This document shows, in pieces, positions 1 through 3,919 of a DNA stretch of 5,457 nucleotides (positions within the stretch are counted from its first letter, which is position 1; each line of letters begins with the position of its first letter). The notes under the pieces were generated by a model. The model searched no databases. It saw only the letters and a list, made by a program, of their open reading frames with translations, and was not told the DNA's origin. The DNA comes from Actinomycetota bacterium (GTDB lineage: Bacteria > Actinomycetota > Thermoleophilia > Miltoncostaeales > Miltoncostaeaceae): positions 1-5,457 of the forward strand of contig SYFI01000100.1 in the NCBI GenBank assembly GCA_005800465.1, read 5' to 3'. Position numbers and translations under genes: made by a program.

Positions 1-11
1 AGGGCCTTCTG

Positions 12-54
12 CTGATCCTGCGCGCCCATCTCCCCTTTGGGGGCGCAGGATCAG
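12..54. terminator. 12-bp perfect hairpin, candidate bidirectional terminator
   Basis: Positions 12-23 (CTGATCCTGCGC) are the exact reverse complement of 43-54. The interior can add three more C-G pairs (25-27 with 39-41 or 40-42) around a mismatch or bulge at G24, leaving a loop of about 11 nt. The right arm contains the stop codon (51-53) of the minus-strand LuxR-type gene, so the hairpin forms at the very end of that transcript. There is no U-tract on either side, which is common for terminators in high-GC actinobacteria. The left arm holds a plus-strand TGA at 13-15, so a gene ending there from the left could share the structure, but only about four codons are visible. A role in mRNA 3'-end stability is an alternative. 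Confidence 0.5.
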
Positions 55-266
55 TCGCAGATACCCAGGCGCGCTGCGACGTGCGTGGCCTCCGGGCGGT
101 TCTGGACACCCATCTTGCGGTAGGCGTTGCTCAGATGGAACTTCACCGTCTGTGACGTGATGAAGAGGTCGTCGCTGATGAGTGCGTTGGATCTTCCCCC
201 GGCCTTAGACAGCACCCCGCGCTCGCGAGCGGATTGGTGTGCGGCTGAAGGCGCAGCCGGTACCAA
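51..266 (-). CDS. Small LuxR/GerE-type helix-turn-helix protein (single DNA-binding domain)
   Basis: The 71-aa product is almost entirely a LuxR C-terminal DNA-binding domain (GerE fold), a four-helix HTH that binds promoter DNA, usually as a dimer. SARERGVL (about residues 12-19) matches the family's T-x-REREVL opening. GRSN followed by ISDDLFIT is the scaffold and first HTH helix, and TVKFHLSNAYRKMGVQNRPEA (about 40-60) is the recognition helix and following helix, close to consensus. There is no receiver, PAS or autoinducer domain upstream: the frame is closed by a TGA just beyond 309, and the DNA there is AT-rich. The start is TTG at 264-266; no ATG or GTG lies in frame upstream, and a GGGAG sits 11 nt before it. 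Between VL and GRSN the protein has four residues (SKAG) where the family normally has about five, so helix 1 seems one residue short. It is either a genuine GerE-like one-domain regulator or the decayed C-terminus of a larger LuxR protein. The promoter-like and RBS-like sites mildly favour a gene. Confidence 0.6.
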   Translation of the reverse strand: MVPAAPSAAHQSARERGVLSKAGGRSNALISDDLFITSQTVKFHLSNAYRKMGVQNRPEATHVAARLGICD

Positions 267-277
267 AATCGAAACTA

Positions 278-282
278 CTCCC
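278..282 (-). promoter_or_regulatory. Shine-Dalgarno site for the LuxR-type gene
   Basis: On the minus strand GGGAG lies 11 nt upstream of the TTG codon at 264-266. It is the clearest Shine-Dalgarno match before any start codon in the window and is the main reason for choosing the TTG start. The spacing is slightly long. Confidence 0.4.
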
Positions 283-313
283 GTTTCACCAATGACATCC
301 GTCCAGATCGTTC

Positions 314-341
314 AGAATATTCACATCAAATGCGTATCCAA
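314..341 (-). promoter_or_regulatory. Candidate promoter for the LuxR-type gene
   Basis: On the minus strand TTGGAT (336-341) resembles a -35 box. After a 16-nt spacer, TATTCT (314-319) resembles a -10 box and fits TANNNT. Transcription would start near 306-308, leaving a leader of about 40 nt with the GGGAG site before the TTG start. The boxes lie in a locally AT-rich stretch, where chance matches are easier. The call rests on consensus resemblance and placement only. Confidence 0.35.
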
Positions 342-421
342 AATGACGGTAATTAGATTATGGAAAAGTTATGCCTGAAGAGTCGCACAGGCCGTTGGTG
401 CAACCGCTGAACAACCACCTC

Positions 422-448
422 ACCCCGCGTCGGCCATCGCGTGCGGGT
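422..448 (-). terminator. Candidate terminator after grxC
   Basis: Immediately after the glutaredoxin TAG (449-451 on the plus strand as CTA), the minus strand reads ACCCGC, a 14-15 nt loop and GCGGGGT. This gives a 5-6 bp GC stem (424-428 with 443-447, extendable with a bulged C). An alternative pairing uses CGCG inside the loop. There is no U-tract. The position directly behind the last gene of the methyltransferase-grxC pair fits a terminator, but the stem is short. Confidence 0.35.
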
Positions 449-712
449 CTATCCCAGGCTCAGGCGCCGTGCCAATTCGCCTGAACGCCCGAGGTCGCGT
501 AGTCGGTCGAAGCCGCCGATGGGGTCGCCGTCGATGACGATCTGCGGGAAGGTGCGCCCACCGCCACTCGCGGCTTGGATCCGATCGCGGGACCCGGGGT
601 TCATGATGTTGATGCGAACCTCGTCGTAGGCGATGCCGCGCTGGCGCAGGTAGCGCTTGGCACCGACGCAGTAGACGCAGAAGGGAGTGGCGTAGACGGT
701 GACCTGAGCCAT
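449..712 (-). CDS. grxC: Glutaredoxin (GrxC family)
   Basis: This 87-aa protein is a complete single-domain glutaredoxin, a cytoplasmic thiol-disulfide oxidoreductase of the thioredoxin fold that reduces disulfides or mixed disulfides with a low-molecular-weight thiol. Residues 2-8 form the first strand (AQVTVYA). The redox motif is C12-V-Y-C15, a variant of the classical CPYC, with both cysteines kept (dithiol type). TFPQIVIDG (54-62) supplies the conserved cis-proline P56, and GGFDRL (66-71) is the glycine-rich thiol-binding turn followed by D69. Length is normal for the family. The ATG at 710-712 begins 9 nt after the methyltransferase stop codon, so the two are probably co-transcribed. 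No convincing Shine-Dalgarno is visible, which suggests translation coupled to the upstream gene. If the host is an actinobacterium, the partner thiol could be mycothiol rather than glutathione (mycoredoxin-like role); the sequence alone does not decide this. Family call is secure. Confidence 0.93.
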   Translation of the reverse strand: MAQVTVYATPFCVYCVGAKRYLRQRGIAYDEVRINIMNPGSRDRIQAASGGGRTFPQIVIDGDPIGGFDRLRDLGRSGELARRLSLG

Positions 713-721
713 GGGGCGATG

Positions 722-1504
722 CTACTCGCGACCGCTCGCAAGCAGGTGGCAGGCGATGGCCGCCGCCGCAGCGACATTGAGCGAGTCGACACTCCCTGCC
801 ATGGGGATGGTCACGCGGATGTCGGCGCCGCGCAGCGTGGCATCGTCGAGCCCAGGTCCCTCAGCGCCCAGAAACAGGGCCACTCGCTTGCCATTCATCC
901 CCGCGAGGGCGTGCGCGAGGGGCAGGGCATCCGGAGCGGGGGTGAGGGCGAGTGTGGCGAACCCGTGCTCGCGACAGGTGGCCAGCGGGTCGTCGCTGAT
1001 CGCCCATGGATGGTCGAGCGCCGCGCCCATCGAGGTGCGAAGCGCGCGCCGCCCCAGCGGGTCACCAGATCCGGGGCCGATCAGCGTGGCGTCCACTCCC
1101 AGCGCTGCAGCACTTCGGACGATGGTGCCCACGTTTGACGGGTTCGCCACCCCCTCAAGCACCAGTACCCGCTGGGCAGCGGGGATGACCGTGGCGGGGT
1201 CTGGGTCGGGCGGCCGGTGAAACATGGCCAGCAGGTCGCGCACGGCGCCAAACCCGGTGAGCGACTGAATTTCGTGGGGCGTCAGGCGAACGACCGGACA
1301 TCTTAGGTCGGGCGGCGCCTTTGTGTATTCGGTGTTCACCATCAGCGCCCTGGGCACGTGCCCCGCGGCCTGCGTGCGCTCCACCAGTCGCACACCCTCG
1401 GCCAGGAACACGGCGCCGTCGCCCGCCGGCGGTGGACGCCGCAGGCGCGACTCGTGACCACGCAGGTCGCGGAATAGCTCCATCAGGTCGGCACGATCGG
1501 TCAT
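722..1504 (-). CDS. SpoU/TrmH-family RNA 2'-O-ribose methyltransferase
   Basis: The 260-aa product belongs to the SPOUT class: SAM-dependent, trefoil-knot methyltransferases that methylate ribose 2'-OH groups in rRNA or tRNA. The N-terminal part (about 1-100) resembles the L30e-like RNA-binding domain, including FLAEGVRLVERTQAAG (33-48). The catalytic domain starts near 110. Motif 1 is VLEGVANPSNVGTIVRSAAA (115-134), with the catalytic arginine at R130 and conserved N121 and N124. Motif 2 is ALFLGAEGPGL (209-219), including E215. Motif 3 is VTIPMAGSVDSLNVAAAAA (231-249), with the S-L-N triad at 241-243 that lines the knot and the SAM site. Length and motif order are normal, and no key residue is missing. 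The ATG at 1502-1504 is only about 40 nt from the divergent exporter start, so the promoters probably overlap. The gene leads an apparent two-gene operon with grxC. The target nucleotide cannot be read from sequence, so no symbol is given; RlmB- or TsnR-like rRNA activity is the most likely class. Confidence 0.93.
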   Translation of the reverse strand: MTDRADLMELFRDLRGHESRLRRPPPAGDGAVFLAEGVRLVERTQAAGHVPRALMVNTEYTKAPPDLRCPVVRLTPHEIQSLTGFGAVRDLLAMFHRPPDPDPATVIPAAQRVLVLEGVANPSNVGTIVRSAAALGVDATLIGPGSGDPLGRRALRTSMGAALDHPWAISDDPLATCREHGFATLALTPAPDALPLAHALAGMNGKRVALFLGAEGPGLDDATLRGADIRVTIPMAGSVDSLNVAAAAAIACHLLASGRE

Positions 1505-1507
1505 CGG

Positions 1508-1527
1508 TGGTTATCTTCGCGTAACCA
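1508..1527. promoter_or_regulatory. 20-bp palindrome in the divergent gap, candidate operator
   Basis: TGGTTA (1508-1513), 8 nt, then TAACCA (1522-1527) form a perfect 6+8+6 inverted repeat. It lies between the methyltransferase start (1504) and the exporter start (1548), just upstream of the exporter -10-like box (1535-1540), where a -35 would lie. A dimeric repressor bound here could block either divergent promoter, a common arrangement for TetR- or MarR-family control of exporters. No such regulator gene is in the window, so the binding protein is unknown. Six-base arms can arise by chance; the placement is what raises the interest. Confidence 0.4.
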
Positions 1528-1534
1528 GCGTGTG

Positions 1535-1540
1535 TAATGT
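1535..1540 (+). promoter_or_regulatory. -10-like box for leaderless transcription of the exporter
   Basis: TAATGT fits the TANNNT -10 pattern and ends 7 nt before the ATG at 1548, the spacing expected when the transcript begins at or next to the start codon. No good -35 hexamer is visible; TTATCT at 1511-1516 is a weak candidate with an 18-nt spacer. No Shine-Dalgarno is found before the ATG at 1548 or the GTG at 1530, which supports leaderless translation. Confidence 0.4.
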
Positions 1541-1547
1541 CGCAGCG

Positions 1548-3722
1548 ATGTCCTCTCTGGAAACCCCGACACCGAACGACGCCCGTCCGGATGATGGGCG
1601 CCTCGGCCGATTGGGCCGTTTCTGCGCGCGACATCACTGGTGGATTATCGGTGCGTGGGTCATCGCGCTCATTGCCATTGGTCTCACCGGGCAGTCGCTC
1701 GGAGGCCAGGCTGACGACACGGTGAGCCTGCCGGGGGTCCGGTCGGCCGAAGGGCTTAGCATCATCCGGGAAGCCTACCCCGATCAGGGAGCATCACAGG
1801 GGATCGTGATCGTCTATTCACCCACCACTCAGGTGACCTCGCCGAGCGCGAAGGCCGCTATTGCCCTTGGATCAGTCCGCCTGAAGAAGGTGCCCGGGGT
1901 CCTCTCGATGACTGGTCCACAGATTTCTCCCGACCAGCACATCGCGCAGTTCGTGGTGCAGTGGTCCACACCACCGCAGGACCTTGGAACGGCGAATCTC
2001 GACGCGTTGCAAGATGCGTCCGCCCCGCTCCGCGCCGCCGGTCTCACCGTCGAATTCGGCGGCTCGCCCGCAATGCAGGCCGAGGCCGATGCCCCCGATT
2101 ACTCGGTGCTGGTGGGCGTGCTGGCGGCGACGATCATCCTGCTTCTGGCATTCGGGTCGGTCATCACGATGCTCATTCCCGTGGTGGGGTCGCTGATCGC
2201 CGTGGTGATGACCGCAACGATTCTGCTCGTGCTCGAGTCATTCGCCTCGATCAGCTCCGTGGGGCTGGCCATTGCCACCATGATCGGCTTGGGGGTCTCG
2301 GTCGATTACGGGTTGTTCGTGCTGACCCGCCACGATCAGCAGATGGCCGCGGGGATGCCCGTGGAACGGTCCGTCGGCCTCGCGGTCGCCACCGCCGGCC
2401 GTGCGGTCATGATCGCCGGTGGCACGGTTGCCATCGGCGTGCTGGGGTTGGCAATCGCTCAGGTGCCCCTGGTCACCCGTATGGGTCAGTGCGCCGCGCT
2501 GTCGGTGCTGGTGGCGGTTGTCGCAGCCCTCACCCTGCTGCCCGCCGCGCTCGGCCTGGTGGGCACCCGCCTTTCGGGATGGCGCATTCCGAAGATCACA
2601 CGACCGGGGCCGGTGCAACTCGAGGGTGCCGATGGCAAGCCGCATGGGTGGGCCCGATGGTCGCTCATGGTGACCCGTCGCCCATGGCCCTTCCTGGCCG
2701 GCGCACTTGCCATCCTCATCCTGCTTGCAGTCCCGCTGTTCTCGATTGATCTCGGCATGGTCGACTCGGGCAGCGACCCCAAGAGCAGCACCACCTACAA
2801 GGCATATGGTCTGGTTTCGAAGGGCTTCGGCCCCGGTTCCAACGGACCGATTGAGGTCGTGCTGTCGGGCCCCAACGCGCAGGCCTCGGCCGCCGCGGTT
2901 GCCGCGACCGCGAAGAAGATGCCCGACGTGGCTGGCACCATCGGACCGCTTCCGTCGCCCACTCACCCGGTATCGCTCATCACTGTGGTGCCGCAGAGTG
3001 CTCCGGCGAGTCGGACCACCGAGACGCTCATTACGCAACTCGAGAGCGCCTTGCAACCGGTCGCAGGTGCGGGCACTCAGGTGTATGTCACCGGCACCAC
3101 GGCTGTGGGAGCGGAGCTTGCCGCCAAGGTCGCCGCACGCCTGCCGTGGTTCATCGGTGTGGTCATCCTCATCTCGTTCATCTTGCTGATGATCGAGTTC
3201 AGGTCGCTGTTGGTGCCGCTGCAGGCGGCGATCATGAACCTGCTCTCGGTGGGAGCAGCCTTCGGTGTAGTGGTGTTCGTGTTCCAGGAGGGGCACGGCC
3301 TGTCGCTCATCGGGGTGGATCAGCCGGTATCCATCGAGTCGTGGGTGCCGCTGATGATGTTCTCCATTCTGTTCGGGCTCTCAATGGACTACGAGGTGTT
3401 CCTTTTGTCGCGCATCCGTGAGGGGTGGATGTCCACTGGCGACCCGCACAAGTCGGTGGCCCTCGGTTTGGCCGGCACCGCACGGGTCATCAGCGCGGCC
3501 GCACTGGTCATGGTGTGTGTGTTCCTGGCTTTTGTGCTCGAGCCCAACGTGGTGGTGAAGATGCTGGGCGTGGGCTTGGCGACCGCTGTACTGGTGGATG
3601 CCACGGTGGTTCGCCTCATGCTGGTGCCGGCCGTCATGATTCTGGTGGGCAAGGGCAACTGGTGGCTGCCCAAGTGGCTCGAGCGCATTCTTCCCACCGT
3701 GAAGGAACCCGGGCAGAGCTGA
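1548..3722 (+). CDS. MMPL-family (RND superfamily) membrane exporter
   Basis: The 724-aa product (ATG start) is a complete MMPL-type transporter: an inner-membrane, probably proton-driven pump of the RND superfamily. Twelve membrane segments in two repeats can be read: TM1 about 29-48, TM2-6 between 185 and 339, TM7 about 379-400, TM8-12 between 532 and 699. Two extracytoplasmic domains of about 130 residues follow TM1 (49-184) and TM7 (401-531). TM4 carries GLGVSVDYGLFVLTR (D253-Y254) and TM10 carries LFGLSMDYEVFLLSR (D614-Y615). These match the crossed Asp-Tyr pairs that relay protons in mycobacterial MmpL3. The compact loops and lack of a long C-terminal tail resemble ActII-3/YdfJ-type members more than MmpL3. 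The protein ends in GNWWLPKWLERILP. A GTG at 1530 would add six residues; I prefer the ATG at 1548 because a -10-like box lies 7 nt before it. Substrate is unknown: lipids, peptides, pigments or drugs are all exported by relatives. A paralogue lies convergently downstream. Confidence 0.93.
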   Translation: MSSLETPTPNDARPDDGRLGRLGRFCARHHWWIIGAWVIALIAIGLTGQSLGGQADDTVSLPGVRSAEGLSIIREAYPDQGASQGIVIVYSPTTQVTSPSAKAAIALGSVRLKKVPGVLSMTGPQISPDQHIAQFVVQWSTPPQDLGTANLDALQDASAPLRAAGLTVEFGGSPAMQAEADAPDYSVLVGVLAATIILLLAFGSVITMLIPVVGSLIAVVMTATILLVLESFASISSVGLAIATMIGLGVSVDYGLFVLTRHDQQMAAGMPVERSVGLAVATAGRAVMIAGGTVAIGVLGLAIAQVPLVTRMGQCAALSVLVAVVAALTLLPAALGLVGTRLSGWRIPKITRPGPVQLEGADGKPHGWARWSLMVTRRPWPFLAGALAILILLAVPLFSIDLGMVDSGSDPKSSTTYKAYGLVSKGFGPGSNGPIEVVLSGPNAQASAAAVAATAKKMPDVAGTIGPLPSPTHPVSLITVVPQSAPASRTTETLITQLESALQPVAGAGTQVYVTGTTAVGAELAAKVAARLPWFIGVVILISFILLMIEFRSLLVPLQAAIMNLLSVGAAFGVVVFVFQEGHGLSLIGVDQPVSIESWVPLMMFSILFGLSMDYEVFLLSRIREGWMSTGDPHKSVALGLAGTARVISAAALVMVCVFLAFVLEPNVVVKMLGVGLATAVLVDATVVRLMLVPAVMILVGKGNWWLPKWLERILPTVKEPGQS

Positions 3723-3734
3723 CCAAACACCATG

Positions 3735-3764
3735 GGGGCGCCCAGCGGGCTGTTCGCTCGCCCC
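3735..3764 (+). terminator. Bulged GC hairpin after the first exporter
   Basis: GGGGCG (3735-3740) pairs with CGCCCC (3759-3764), and AGCG (3744-3747) pairs with CGCT (3755-3758). Three bulged C's (3741-3743) separate the stems, giving 10 pairs with a 7-nt loop. It starts 12 nt after the TGA of the first MMPL gene and probably ends or protects its transcript. No U-tract follows. Confidence 0.45.
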
Positions 3765-3799
3765 AAGGTGAGAATTATCGGTGTGTCGACCCTTGGGGC
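3760..3799. repeat. 9-bp inverted repeat with a 22-nt spacer
   Basis: GCCCCAAGG (3760-3768) and CCTTGGGGC (3791-3799) are perfect reverse complements. The left arm uses the same C-run (3761-3764) as the preceding hairpin, so the two structures cannot form together in one RNA. It could be a second terminator, mainly for minus-strand readthrough, or a protein site; function is unproven. Confidence 0.4.
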
Positions 3800-3833
3800 A
3801 GGACCCGGACATTCCGGTGTCGTCTGCCGGCAT

Positions 3834-3880
3834 CGATAACGCTTGTGTTGCAGTGCCTCGGAGACCGTAAGCGTTGATCG
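3834..3880. repeat. Inverted repeat overlapping the strong terminator
   Basis: CGATAACGCTT (3834-3844) pairs with AAGCGTTGATCG (3869-3880) over 11 base pairs with one bulged G (3876). The loop is 24 nt. Its right arm shares GTTGATCG with the left arm of the 3873-3914 hairpin, so the two structures exclude each other. Confidence 0.4.
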
Positions 3881-3914
3881 GCGGGGTGGCGATGTGGCCG
3901 CCCCGCCGATCAAC
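3873..3914. terminator. Strong 18-bp hairpin between the convergent exporters
   Basis: Positions 3873-3890 and 3897-3914 form an 18-bp stem with a 6-nt loop (GATGTG). Seventeen pairs are Watson-Crick and the one non-complementary position is a wobble pair in plus-strand RNA (in minus-strand RNA it would be an A-C mismatch). The structure begins 5 nt after the stop codon (3920-3922) of the minus-strand exporter, the normal position for its terminator, and could also stop plus-strand readthrough. There is no U-tract on either side, so it would be the GC-stem type of terminator often seen in actinobacteria. It is the strongest secondary structure I found in the window. Confidence 0.7.
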
Positions 3915-3919
3915 GGGAG

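Noticed and set aside
1..15. Possible 3' end of a plus-strand gene stopping at 13-15
   Set aside because: Only four codons before the stop are visible, too few to support a gene call; kept only as part of the hairpin observation.
345..372. Second -10-like box (TAATCT) on the minus strand
   Set aside because: No acceptable -35 lies at a normal distance; the AT-rich stretch makes chance hexamers likely.
127..378. Plus-strand frame of 83 codons over the LuxR-type gene and AT-rich gap
   Set aside because: It is the complement of the HTH-coding frame followed by non-coding AT-rich DNA. No domain and no ribosome binding site were seen.
575..1220. Overlapping plus-strand frames of 187 and 169 codons
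   Set aside because: They lie opposite the glutaredoxin and methyltransferase genes, which have all family motifs. The products are low-complexity Arg/Ala/Ser-rich sequences, typical shadows.
2238..3296. Long minus-strand frame (352 codons) opposite the first exporter
   Set aside because: Its product is rich in His, Arg, Gln and Asp with no domain or membrane pattern, as expected of the antisense of a GC-rich membrane-protein gene. The plus-strand frame is a clear MMPL protein.
3825..3832. 8-bp palindrome TGCCGGCA
   Set aside because: A perfect 8-bp palindrome is expected by chance in GC-rich DNA and has no positional support.
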